Positions 24,608 through 35,999 of a stretch of DNA of 64,000 nucleotides are shown here, piece after piece. This stretch comes from Hygrocybe punicea (Eukaryota > Basidiomycota > Agaricomycetes > Agaricales > Hygrophoraceae), in contig OY744471.1 of NCBI GenBank assembly GCA_963556145.1, positions 1,605,590 to 1,669,589 of the forward strand. Reading direction: 5' to 3'. Under the pieces are notes generated by a model that was given only the letters and a program-made list of their open reading frames with translations, had not been told where the DNA came from and did no database searches. The number at the start of each line of letters is the position of its first letter. The stretch's first letter is position 1. The position numbers and the translations under genes are program-made.

Positions 24608-25318
24608 TTGACATCTCAGCTCCTTCCACCCACAATGACTTCGACCTCTGGATCTTCGACCGCTCCCCACGTTACCGCTCCCCATGTTACTCCACGACAA
24701 ATGCCCGCTCGCGGTCACTCCACGGCCCCGACCTTTGACAGGAACCCGCTCAATTTAAACCGCTTCTTCGAAGAAGTCGAGATACTTGCTGCCGATGCCG
24801 CTCTCGACGACACAGGACGCATCAAGCATAGTCTGCGCTACGCGTCGCTTAGCGACTATGAGCTTTGGGCGAGTTTACCTAGCGCGACCGGCGTCGATTA
24901 TGCCGCATTCAAAAGGAGCGTACTCGTGCTATACCTGGGCACGGAAGACGATCACTGGTACACTATGGCGGATCTCGACCGTCTTACGCACACCCAAACC
25001 GCTTACGGTATCCGTACCCGCGCCAAACTTGGCGAATATTACCGCGAGTTCATCCGGATCTCAGGGTTTCTTCTAGACAAAGGTCGGATCTCTCCCCGAG
25101 AACGCAACATCGCATACGAGAATGGCTTCCATGTCGAGCTTAAAAAGGACATCAAAACCCGTCTGCAGTACCAAAAGCCGAACCATTTCCATAGTGACCC
25201 TTATGACTTTCAGGACTTCCACAACTGCGCCCACTTCCTGCTGGCCGGAACCGCGGCTGAACCGTCTCTTGTCTATCCTCAACGTCGCCTGCCGCCATCC
25301 GGTACTCGACTCCAATAG
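24608..25318 (+). pseudogene. Gag (capsid part)
   Basis: The open frame MTSQLLPPTMTSTSGSS... contains a retrotransposon-gag-like helical domain (NPLNLNRFFEEVEILAADA, IKHSLRYASLSDYELWASLP, LGEYYREFIRISGFLLDKG). It ends at TAG 25316-25318. The nucleocapsid zinc knuckle lies downstream in the -1 frame, so the frame break falls inside gag. It is more likely an indel than a programmed shift, but the latter is not excluded. Confidence 0.85.
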
Positions 25319-26850
25319 AACCCGGCACCCGCTACCCACCACCCGCTCGCTACGACCCGGTCATTCCTAAAGCGGAACCGGTCGAACCTAACGTATCCGA
25401 CCTCTTTCGTCTCGTTTCGCAACAACTCGCTGTCCTCACACAAGCCCTCACCAAACGGAACAACCCCCCAAAGCCGTGTGCAAATAGGGCCGAGCCGACC
25501 ATCCCGGGACAGGGTTTCACCAATTTCAACTGCCTCTTTTGCGACGACCCGTTCCATCGTATACGCGATTGTCCCATCTGTGAGCAGTACACTCGAGACG
25601 GGATATGCCGCAAGAACGAGCACAGCCGCATCGTGTTGCCTAACGGAATGTATCTTCCAAAGGCTATCGTCAGCAAAAATATGAGGGAACGCTTCGACGC
25701 GTGGCACGCACAGAACCCCGGCAACCGCGCTCCCCCTGCCCGCAACCCCACAGAACCGTTCCAACGCGACCCGCCGCCTCATGCCAAAGCTAACTTCGTC
25801 TCCGCCGTCGAAGTACCCACCTACGAACCAGAGGTCACCACCGAGTACGCCGACATCTTTCAGTCCACGACGTCCGACATCGACAACGACAACGAACAAA
25901 TCAAGGTTCTGGAAGCCGAAGTGCAGCGGCTTCGTAAACGGGTTAGATTCGACGGCGTAGAGATCCCCTCTAAAGCAAAAGGCAAGTCTAGAGAGATGTA
26001 TCCCAATCCGCCCGCCGCCTCTACATCCGTACCCGTCATGAAACCGGCCGAGAAAACGTCTACCAGACCTGTCAACGAGCAGCCGATCACCATAGTCCCC
26101 CCTTCGAACACGCGGCTGACCGAGCCGACCGCCTTCGTGCCACGCACTCCCCAGAACCTTCCCGCGTCGCACCCCCAGTACTGCTACCAGGCCCCCATCG
26201 AAGATCCTGGTATCGCCAAATCCGTCATCGACCGCGTGCTCGATTCTCAGGTCTGCATTTCACAACGAGAACTTTTAGCCATGTCGTCCGATGCCCGCCG
26301 TCACATGAAGGACCTCACCACTTCGAAAAAGGTCACCGCCGAGAGTAACAACGTCGAGGTCTTCCATTTCCACGCACCCAAAATCCCTACCCGCGCCTGC
26401 CAACATTGTCAGGAAAACGTCCCGCTCATTGTTGGCCACGACTCAGTCCCTCTTCGTGCGGTCTACCCGCTCATCAACGGCAAGTTTGTATTCGAGTGCG
26501 TCCTTGACAACGGCTCTATGATCATCGGCATGTGACGCGACATCTGGGAAAAACTCGGTTACGGCCTCCAAAATATGAAGATGCGGATGCAGTCGGCAAA
26601 TAAAAGTGACAACGACACCCTCGGCCGGATCGCCAACCTAAAATTCACTTTTGGCGACGTCGATCTTTTCCTCCAAGTCCAAGTCGTCGACGATGCCCCC
26701 TACAAGATCCTCATCGGCCGCCCGTTCTTCACGCTTTCCGAGGCCCTTATGAAGGATTATAAAAACAGAGAGCAACAAGTCACGATCACGGATCCAAACA
26801 CCGGCGCCGTCGTCACCTTGCCCACCATCGAGCACAACCAAAAGAACTGA
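25319..26850 (+). pseudogene. Gag zinc knuckle and aspartic protease region
   Basis: After the frame change the sequence encodes CLFCDDPFHRIRDC (a CCHC knuckle, C-x2-C-x4-H-x4-C), a basic linker, and then a retropepsin-like domain. Protease landmarks: FVFECVLDNGSMIIGM (an Asp-box with Asn in place of the usual Thr/Ser) and ILIGRPFF (flap/second core). An in-frame TGA at 26533-26535 cuts the domain immediately after the active-site loop. The frame closes at 26850; the RT frame continues -1 after an A-run, which suggests another indel. Confidence 0.85.
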
Positions 26851-28649
26851 CGAGAGCAGTCCGACACCAGAAAACCGGATTTTTAGAAGTTGAGGACCCG
26901 GATATACCTCTCGGGAAGGACGCACCGGGAGATGAGAAGCCGCCACTCGAAAGCGACCACACCTATACCACGAACTATGCTTCCCTTTTGCCGTTTCCCC
27001 TAGAAGAGGACTTATGTTTTTCTATCGATTTAGATTTCTCTTCGTCTCAGCCTCAGACTGCCGTCCAGTACATTTCATTGTTGACCGATGTACAAAATCA
27101 GATACGTACTACCGATACCCTTCCTTCGTCTTGTTCCGTCTCCACTCCCGCATCACCTATTTCTTCTTCTTCGAATATTTGTAACAAAGCCCCTACTGAA
27201 CACGCTACTTATATCTCGTATACCACCCCCCCTACCAGGGACCTAAAAGGAGTCGTCACCAAGAAAAAGTATAAGAAGGTAGCCGATCGTATCCACCCAA
27301 TTTCTACCACTCTTCCCGACGAATACCAGATAATACGCGAGATCACCGGCGACCCGCTAGCCGACTTACCCACGCTCCCGACTCACCCACCTGACTTTAC
27401 ACCCAGCACCCGCTATACCCAGGAACGACACGACACGATGCCAATGAACCCGGATGGTTTCCTTTGGCCTGAGGAAGAGAAACTCGGCCACCATATCATC
27501 AAAACGCAAGAAGCCGCTTTCGCCTGGAACGAATCTGAAAAAGGGCAATTCAACACGAACTACTTCCCGCTGATCCACATTCCCACTGTACCGCACGACC
27601 CGTGGGTCCATCGCAATATCCCAATCCCACCCGGTATCCTTAACGAAGTCATCGGCATCATCAAAGATAAAATTAACGCCGGTACCTATGAACCCTCGAA
27701 TTCGTCATACCGCTCCCGCTGGTTCTGCGTTTTGAAAAAGGATGGGAAGTCCCTTCGAATCGTCCATGATCTACAGCCACTTAACGCCGTCACTATCCGC
27801 GATCCCGCCGTACCGCCCATGACCGAGCACTTGGCCGAGGCCTTTGGCGGCCACTCTTGCTACGCTTCCTTCGACCTCTTCGTCTCTTTCGACCAATGCC
27901 TCGTCCACGCCTTGTCTCAGGACTATATGACCTTTCAGTCTCCACTCGGAACGCTTCGACTTACGCGGATCGCTATGGGATACACAAATTCCCCGCAGAT
28001 CCTACACGGTGACTCCACGTACATCCTCCGTGACGAAATCCCTCATCTTGCGGTTCCGTATATGGACGATATTCCCGTCAAAGGATCTCCAACCCGTTAC
28101 GAGCAACCCGACGGTACCTACGAGACCATACCCGAGAACCTGGCAATTTGACGTTTCATTTGGGAGCACTTCCAAGGTGTCAACCGCGTCATCCAGCGTT
28201 TCTGCTTTGTCGGTGGTACCTTTAATGGCAAGAAACTCGAGTTGTGTCGACCCTCAGTCATCGTTGTTGGCCACCGATGCACATACAAAGGAAGAGTAGC
28301 CGACGACTCCAAAGTACAGAAGATTCGCGATTGGCCACTGCCAACCAACCTTACCGAAGTTCACGCCTTTCTCGGTATCTGCGGTGTCTTGCATATTTTT
28401 ATCAAAGACTTCTCGCTCCACTCCCGACCCCTCGTCCGTCTTACCCGCAAAGGTATACCCTTCGAATTTGGTGAAGAAGAAGAGACCGCCATCAACTACC
28501 TCAAAAATGCTGTCATTTCATCGCCAGCGCTGCGCGCTATCGATTACACGCGTGAATGGGAGGTCATTCTCGCCGTCGATTCATCTGTTCTTGGAGTCGG
28601 CTTCGTTCTTATGCAAATCCGCGCCGACGGAAAGCGCTATCCGAATTGA
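26851..28649 (+). pseudogene. Pol: reverse transcriptase and start of RNase H
   Basis: The RT domain shows SRWFCVLKKDGKSLRIVHDL, YASFDLFVSFDQ (first catalytic Asp), GYTNSPQI and VPYMDDIPVKG, where YMDD is the catalytic box. An in-frame TGA lies at 28149-28151, followed by the connection segment (VHAFLGICGVLHIFI, RPLVRLTRKGIPFEFG) and the RNase H start (EVILAVDSSVLGVGFVLMQ). Another TGA lies at 28647-28649. Confidence 0.92.
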
Positions 28650-30550
28650 TTTGGTTCAATATCATGGAACGAGCGCGAAGCCCGATACTCCCAGTCCAAG
28701 CTCGAGCTTTACGGTCTCTTCAGGGCCCTCCACGCCTACCGGATTTTCATTATCGGCGTCCGCAACCTCACCGTTGAAGTCGATGCGAAGTACATAAAAG
28801 GGATGCTCAACAACCCCGACATTCAGCCCAATGCTACGATCAACCGATGGATAGCCGGCGTGCTCTTATTTGATTTTAGACTCGCTTACGTACCCGCTTC
28901 CGCACACGGTGCACCCGACGGACTCTCCAGACGTCCCCGTGCTGCAGAAGACCCCGAGGAGATCAACGACTCCGACGATTGGCTCGACCACTCTTACGGT
29001 TTCTTTATGGAAGTCGTTAACTACCGACCCATCCCCACGCCGTCTAAGCTGATTGCCGTATGCGGCTGCTGCCGTGCCACAGCCGACCGACTCCACGAGT
29101 TACCCGCTGTCCTCGTCTACACAAATCAGGAAGCCGTTTCTGACATACCATGATCCGATAAAGCCCGCGCGGCCGACGCTCGTCTTGCCCTCGTCTTGCC
29201 CTCGTTGAGACCTGGTTACGAGATCTAACCCGACCCGCGAACTTCACGGACGAAGAATACCGTCTGTTCTTACGATACGCCCTTGAATTCTTCATCACCG
29301 ATAACAAGCTTTGGCGTAAAGACCGTCACGGAAAACACAACCTCGTCATACCGCCCGACCGCCGGCTTCAATTACTCAAAGACGCTCACGACTCTCTCGG
29401 CCATAAAGGCATATTTTCCGTCCGCACCCGGCTGCTCGATCGTTTCTGGTGGCCGCACCTTGACCACGACGTTAAGTGGTACGTCCAGTCTTGTCATCAG
29501 TGCCAAGTACGCCAAATGCGTTATCACCACATTCCGCCCACCATCGCTACACCGGCCTCGCTATTTCATAAAGTGTATGTCGACACAATGTTTATGCCAT
29601 GATCCGGTGGCTATCGATACATTGTCCAAGCCCGTTGCTCCCTGTCCGCCTACCCTGAGTTCCGCATGTTACGCCACGAGACCGGCTCCACCATCGGCAT
29701 GTTCTTGTTCGAGGATATCTTATGCCGTTGGGGCGCTCTCGAAGAAATCGTTACCGACAACGGCAAGCCGTTCGTAGAAGCGCTCGACTATCTCGCCTCC
29801 CGCTACGGTATCCGGCACATCCGCATTTCGCCCTATAACTCACAAGCGAACGGACCCATTGAGCGTCAACATCTTGATGTCCGGGAGGCCATTATGAAAA
29901 GTTGTGACGGAGATGAAAAGAAATGGCATACCGTAACCCACTCCGTATTTTGGGCCGAACGGGTCACTACACACAAAAGCCTCGGATACTCGTCCTACTA
30001 CATCGCACATGGAGTAGAACCGCTTTTTCCATTCGATTTTGCCAAAGCTACGTACATGGTTCCGACGCAAGATACGATGTCTACGACCGACCTCATAGTC
30101 ATCCGCGCCCGACAACTTCGTAAACGAGAAGCTGACCTCGATCGAGTCAAAGAAAAGCTTACCAAATCTCGGCTCGCGTCCGCCCAGCAATTCGAGCAGA
30201 AATATGCCAACACGATCAAAGTTTTCAACTTCGAACCCGGTAACCTCGTTCTCGTCTGAAATTCACGTATCAAAATGTCTCTCGATCGTAAAGCTAAGCC
30301 ACGGTACTTTGGACCCATGGTTGTCGTCAGGAAAACAGAAGGCGGATCCTACATACTCGCCGAACTCGACGGTGCGGTTTCTAGATCCCGATTTGCCGCT
30401 TTCCGAGTCGTACCCTACCATGCCCGCTCAAAAATATCGATACCATTGGACGATTTCTTACAATACCCCGATGCCGACGATACCGATTCAAACGATCTTG
30501 ATGATCCGACGTACCCGCCCTCCATAGACTCCTCACCTGACGACGATTAA
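28650..30550 (+). pseudogene. Pol: RNase H end and integrase
   Basis: RNase H residues appear in SKLELYGL and VDAKYIKGML. TGA stops lie at 29151-29153, 29599-29601 and 30257-30259. The integrase HHCC finger is DAHDSLGHKG...QSCHQCQVRQ, and DDE residues appear in YVDTMFMP, IVTDNGKPF and GPIERQH. After the core comes a GPY/F-like segment (AKPRYFGPMVVVRKTEGGSY), ending in an acidic tail (PSIDSSPDDD). An exact 11-bp tandem duplication at 29181-29202 shifts the frame upstream of the integrase. Confidence 0.92.
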
Positions 30551-30755
30551 GCATTTCATTTATATTCTGTCCACGTTATACCCCCATTTTATTTAGTTCC
30601 TCTTAGTTTTCTAAACGATATGACGAATGATGCGAATAGTCCTATGTCTTCGGGAGCCGATCGGCTTTCCTTAGCTGGGTGAACAAGCTGACACGTCTTT
30701 TATGTACACAATATTTTTTTTTTATATATACAACGGGCTCGTTATTTTTTCTATT

Positions 30756-32151
30756 TTACAGGCAGCCGGTCTCGTAGTCCGGCTTCAACATCGCCAACCT
30801 TGAGGTCAACCATTCGAAATCGACGCGGAGCCGCTGGAACTCTTGACCGAAGTGGATGAGGTGACGGTTGACGTTGGTGCCCAGGGCTCCCAGCTCCTCC
30901 ATAAGGACCGCCAGCCGCGCCGACACCTGCTCGTAATTTTCCATCATCAAAAGAAACGGGTTTGCTGCCGAGGCCGCCCTAAGCCTTTTCGTCGGCCGCT
31001 CTTCCTCCGACTCTTCCTCGTCTTCGTCATCGTCCTCGACCGATTCCACATCCTCGACCCGTGGTTTGCTCGTTGAGGCCCGGGCAGGCCTACTGCGGAT
31101 CGGCTTTGTCGTGAACGACAACGGCTTCCTCGTGCCGACCGCAACCTCTTTGCCCTTTCCGGTATCCACCTTGCGCCGACCCCCGCCCGTCCGGTGTGTA
31201 GCATTAGTACATCTTTTCTTCAGCCTCCGGCATCGTTCGCACACGTAGCCCGTGACGCCTCGACACGCCTCTTGAGCCTTGACACAGTTGGTGCAGGCTT
31301 GTAGAGGAAACGGCCCGGTGAACTGTTACCAGGATCAGTGACTAAAGAACAAATGAACCAACACAGGAACTCACCGTCGTACCAGCCAAATCTCCGATCT
31401 CTACGCCCGGCATATCTACGTCTTCTACATCGGCCGGTGTCTCTGGTGCCGGGTCGATGGGGCCTTCCTCTGGCTCAACTGCGACTTCGCCTTCCGGAAT
31501 CAACCCAGTCCCTGGTTCACCCGCGACCGACGCGTTTGCTTCAGCTCGCCGTTCCTCGCTGAGCTGCTGCCGATACGCGGCTCCATCCTTTTCAACCCGG
31601 TCCGCTTCTTGAGTCCAGTGCTGCTCGTGCTGTTCTATTCTAAGCCGCTCCCACCTTTCCTCTGCTGCCTTTTGCCTTTTCTCCGCCTCTGCTCGTGCCT
31701 TTGCCTCTGCCAACCGTCTGGCCTCCTCTCCCGCATAGCCGCTTCCTCATCTGCCCGCCGTCTAGCTTCTTCCTTTTCCTGCCTCTCTCGGTCCGCCGCT
31801 TCTTTCAGCCACTCTTCGACATCGTTAGCGTACGATTGGTGGTCGGCCCATAGTGGTGGTGTTACTGGCCTCGTACCACTAGCTCGGAGTTCCGCGACGA
31901 TTCCATGATAAGCACGCTAGTGGGACAACATGAGCTATCTTAGGACACGCGTAATCAATCGGGAAACTCACTAGCGCTTTCTTGCGGCCGCTTACCCATC
32001 GCTGGGCCATCCCCTCATTGCTGTCTACCATCGTAACGAGGTCGTCGCTGTGAAACACGGTGACCGCGTTAACGGCCTCTTCGTAGTCCGCCCGGACATC
32101 GGGTTCGATGCTTTCAACGAAGGTGAGGAAGTTGTCGTAGGTTTGGGACAT
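30756..32151 (-). pseudogene. Antisense accessory gene of the LTR element: coiled coil + Zn2Cys6-like cluster
   Basis: Three exons on the strand opposite gag-pol: 32151-31972, 31916-31375 and 31322-30756, with GT-AG introns of 55 and 52 nt in matching phase. The ATG opens MSQTYDNFLTFVESIEPDV. Exon 2 encodes a long charged Arg/Glu/Ala coiled coil and then an acidic Pro-rich linker. Exon 3 opens with cysteines spaced C-x2-C-x6-C-x7-C-x2-C-x6-C with basic residues in the last loop (RRLKKRC), exactly the fungal Zn2Cys6 pattern. An acidic stretch, a KRLR basic patch and a second helical region follow, with stop at 30756. One single-base deletion in exon 2 (within 31722-31734) breaks the frame in this copy. 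A DNA- or RNA-binding role is inference. Confidence 0.75.
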
Positions 32152-32304
32152 GGTGGGCGTGTGATGGTGTAGAGGAAAGGTCGGATCAACAAAGGGATTT
32201 TTTTATTTTTTTTACTTTGCCGTTGTTTGGCCGCTCACGTGATTGGCCACATTCGCGACCCGCATTTGGAGACCCCATATTCTCGACCACGGATGGTCTC
32301 TATT

Positions 32305-32320
32305 AGAAGACCCAAGGAGA
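32305..32320 (+). other. Polypurine tract
   Basis: AGAAGACCCAAGGAGA directly precedes the 3' LTR. It is purine-rich apart from three C. Confidence 0.5.
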
Positions 32321-33023
32321 TGTAGAGGGTTGAGGACCCTCTGAGGCCGTAACATCGATATCTCGCGAATCCGCTTGAACCCGACGTCTCTAGCAATCTA
32401 CGCTCGAACCCGACGCAACCCGACGCAACCCGATGCATACCGACTAGCATGGCCGCTCACGTACCTGGTCGGTCCATCTCCTAAACTCACGGAACTTCAA
32501 ATATCAAAGATAGATCTCATCGGACTGGAATCCCGACGTCAGACTTGCCTTATTCGCGCCTAGTGTCTCCCTTATGGAGATATAGTAAAGTATATTACAT
32601 CTTTTACGGTTTTTATATCTTCCACCCATTTTCCCTGTCATGGTCGCCTCGCAACCCCCTTCCTACTTTTCCATTTTTATTCTCCTTTGTTTTCTCTCAT
32701 TGGCCGAGGACTCTCGTCCGAATCTAGGTACAGAAATTTGTAGTATAAAAACGGTGCCCAAGCGCCATCTCTGAATAAGAAACCAGTTCCCCCGTTTCCT
32801 CTCTCTGAGAATTAGTCTCTCAGTAAAATCCATCGCACACATTGCTCATCAGATTCCTCAACGCTCTCCCCGTCGTTCTACCGCCTTTATCTCTACGTCC
32901 CTCGTCACCCGACACCCGACCCGCCGTACCTGACATCGTCGGCTTCGTCGGCTTCGACCAGTCTCGATAGATTTCAGTAGTTTACTCGGCAGCTTCTTAC
33001 CATTTATATCCTATCATTTTACT
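32321..33023 (+). repeat. 3' LTR, first part
   Basis: Matches the 5' LTR from TGTAGAGGG onward. It is interrupted at 33024 by a hAT element whose target duplication ATTTTACT is the LTR's own sequence. It also holds a 9-bp tandem duplication (GTCGGCTTC, about 32938-32955) absent from the 5' LTR. Confidence 0.95.
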
Positions 33024-33363
33024 TAGTGTTGCCACGGCTCGGTCCGGAACCGTTAGCCGTTGGAGCCGGACCGATAATTAGCCGAGCCGAGCCGTTCACT
33101 CGGCTAACGGTTAAACCTTGGCTTAGCCACGGCTAGCCGTTATTAGCCGTTACCAAATATCCAAATTAGGAAATTTAGGTTTTCAGCCTGTTTGCTGGCA
33201 TCGACTTCACTTGGATAACCCCTCTGCTGCCTCCTACACCTCATGAACATGTACAGCCGCATTTCACAAGGTTTTTAGGTGTTTCTTTTTCTTTTTGCGT
33301 AGCCTACCTATGTACATGTATATGAAAAAAATGAAATATACGAAGCACCTGTGAAAGGGCAGG

Positions 33364-33412
33364 TGTGAATACCGCGCACACGTCAATTGACGCAGCCATA
33401 TATATTCGCGAG
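33364..33412. repeat. CGCGAGG palindromic module, copy 4
   Basis: GTGAATACCGCG, then core CACGTCAATTGACGC, then ATTCGCGAG. The left arm is degenerate. Confidence 0.6.
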
Positions 33413-33514
33413 CAGCAGGGAGAGGGGCGGAATCGTCCTCATTTCCTTTCCTGTTGCTCCTGCCCTGTCCATTGGCCTCGTCAGCTGTCGCCGTTGTTAT
33501 GGTCCTTGTGTTCA

Positions 33515-33567
33515 CCTCGCGAATGCCGTGCGCACGTCAATTGACATGGCTGTACCCATTCGCGAGA
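33515..33567. repeat. CGCGAGG palindromic module, copy 5
   Basis: Left arm CCTCGCGAA, core CACGTCAATTGACATGG, right arm TTCGCGAGA; 53 bp. It lies inside the 33024-35991 hAT element. Confidence 0.8.
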
Positions 33568-33674
33568 TACGCTTCGGCAGTCTCTTTCATCTTGACGAGT
33601 ACAATAGCGCTATTCTCCTCTGGGGTCTAACACGCAAATGAGTGCATATAATGCCTCAAACCAGGATCCCAGGC

Positions 33675-34031
33675 TCACAAAATCACGGGCCTCGCCTTTG
33701 TCAATGGCTGGTTTGCCATTCTTTTCGTGGACTACGAATGGCCAGTGTTTCATGTCACGCTTGATCTCTGTGTCATCCATTTTGCGTCCAATGAGTCACT
33801 TGGCGTCGAAGACAGTGTTTTTGGGATTGGAGTGGAACGCATTTTTGGCGACGCTGCGCGTATTCGGGGTCAGTACGAAAACGGATTTGCGGAATCCGAA
33901 ATGGACTTACAGCCGTTCGTCGTCGCTGAAGCTGACCCAAGAGGGAGTTATCCGATGGCCTTGGTCGTTGGCGATAATTTCCACTTGGCCACCTCGTTGG
34001 GCACTGCAGAATTTGGTCATCGAAGAATCAA
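33675..34031 (-). pseudogene. Captured fragment of an Hsp70 (BiP/KAR2-like) gene
   Basis: The minus strand reads [19 protein letters not shown] then [11 protein letters not shown], a GT donor, an intron, and VAKNAFHSNPKNTVFDAK. A TGA follows where Hsp70 has Arg, then LIGRKMDDTEIKRDMKHWPF and NGKPAI. These are N-terminal ATPase-domain segments of the ER Hsp70. The fragment begins after an intron acceptor (TTCTGCAG) and keeps an internal intron, so it was copied as DNA rather than from mRNA. It ends in the middle of the domain. It is not a functional chaperone. Confidence 0.88.
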
Positions 34032-35999
34032 TCAAGATAAAAGATAAGTGCTTACCCGACAGCAAAAGACAGGCAAATAAAGAATCTACGTTGTGCCTAG
34101 ATCTAGAGGAAGTAATCAGAGAATGTCTATATCCCATGTACAGAACACATCACCAATTCCAATAACAGTACCATACTCTGACGAGGCAGTTGTCTGCTCT
34201 TCAACATGGGCTTTCGCAGGACACGAACAGAGGAGGGCAAATGAATCCGATTAGAGCAAAGGAGAGAGAAGCCGCCATGCGCCGGGGTTGGATGCGCGGA
34301 GGTTGAGGGAGGCGAGACATGGTAATAAATTTTGCAGAACGATCGTCGTCATGGTCGTTGTCGTCATGATAGCAGTTGTCGGTGTCGGTGTCGTGGTCCA
34401 AGGCCACGTCACGTCTTCGCTGGCATCCTCCACTGCGCATTCATGCCGAGCCTCCATTCCTCCGGCAGGCCATTGAGCCACGCCTGCACCTGCACCTCGA
34501 TCCCCGCTGCCTGGTCAATGGTATACCCGAGCTCGTTTGCATTAGTGGGCCGTTTCACCCTTTGGACTAGTTGGGCGAGTCTATCCACGAAGACAACATG
34601 CAAAAAAAAAATCAACATACGTGCCGGCGAACGCAGCAGCCGTAGCGGCAAAGAAGCTGATGGTTGGTGGTGGTGGTGGTGGTGGTGCCTGAACTTGCGA
34701 GCCCGAGTTCGAGGTCCTAGTTGCAGGGTGTTGGCATGCGGCCGTGTTACCATCATGCATAGCTAGACAGATCTTCGTTAGTAAAATGAAAGAAAAAAAA
34801 ACTTACCAATGCAGCAGAGGTGGGTGCACGACCCTACCTCTGCGCGCTCAAGCTCTGCCAACACTCCATCCACCGGTATGCTAGGAGGGGTTGATGGAAT
34901 AGCACTTTCTTAGATTACAGACGACTGATCTTCAGATTTGCGGCTCATAGAGATCACGACCAAGCCGGCTTTTGTAATTTTATGCCAGTTTTATGGATTT
35001 TGTATTCACGAGCTACGGCAGTATGAAGTGCAATGTTCTTTGATCTGCGTTCCGCAGAGAAATGCGGCACAAGTCTTCGAAACAACGTCAAATGAAAAAA
35101 GAGGGACGAACATACGAGTTAGCGTTGAAACTCACAGCGCTGCAGCGGCAGCCACCAGTTTCGCAGATCATAGTAAGAAGGCCACCGATCGCGCGCCGTC
35201 GCTGTAGAAAGTAAGCGGTCAGCTGCGATGTCTCGATGTGCATCAAATTTGCATCAAACATAGTCGCTAGTTGGTACCGTATTGAATCGAACGCTCTTAC
35301 GAAATGAATGTGAAGATCGAAAAAAAGTCTCTTCGTGTGAAGACGGACTTACTGGGAATGGGAATGACAAGCAGGGAAAGCGTTAGGAATGAAGGTGACC
35401 GGATAGCCCTGGCTGGAGACAAAGGGTGGTCGAAAAACTGTCACTTTGAGCGTCATTTTGAGCGTCGCTATAATCTGCTATGTCTGGGATTGGCACGCGT
35501 CGCTTGTCGTCGCTGCTGGCACTGCTGTTGCCGTCGTTGCCACTGCTGCTGTTTGCTGTCACCGTGGTCATTGCTCGTTGCTACTGCTGTCCGGGCTGCT
35601 GTTGCCTTGAGATCATTAGTGCTGTAATCAGACATAAGTTGGTAGTAAAAAAAAAACAAAGATTCATAACGGGAGTGCTGCTTCCGTTGCCGCTTCATTC
35701 CTCGCCCCTCTGCTGGTCGCCGTTGGGGTGCTGTGGCCTTTGTTGTGGGTCGGCCGGCGTTGTCGCGAGCTGGTGTAGCTGTGGCTGTTGGCGTCAGGCA
35801 TGGTGTCACCGGTGTGCTCCGCATGTTTGTGCGGTGAGACTGGTGACCTTGGTGCTATTAATTTCCTTTTTTGGACGGCTAGCCGCGGTTTAGCCGTTGC
35901 CACAACGGTCCGGTCCGGCTAACAACCCATATATGGGTTAGCCGTTGGTAGCCGTAGCCGAGCCGAGCCGGACCGAGCCGTGGCAACACTAATTTTACT

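Larger units (their letters stand above)
33024..35991. mobile_element. Non-autonomous hAT element carrying a captured Hsp70 fragment
   Basis: TIRs: the left end begins TAGTGTTGCCACGGCTCGGT; the right end reverse-complemented begins TAGTGTTGCCACGGCTCGGT. A perfect 8-bp target duplication ATTTTACT lies at 33016-33023 and 35992-35999. AGCCG/TAGCCGTT motifs are arrayed in both subterminal regions (33040-33160, 35870-35990). No transposase was found. The interior includes two 52-bp-type palindromic modules and a minus-strand Hsp70 gene piece. Length 2968 bp. Confidence 0.93.
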
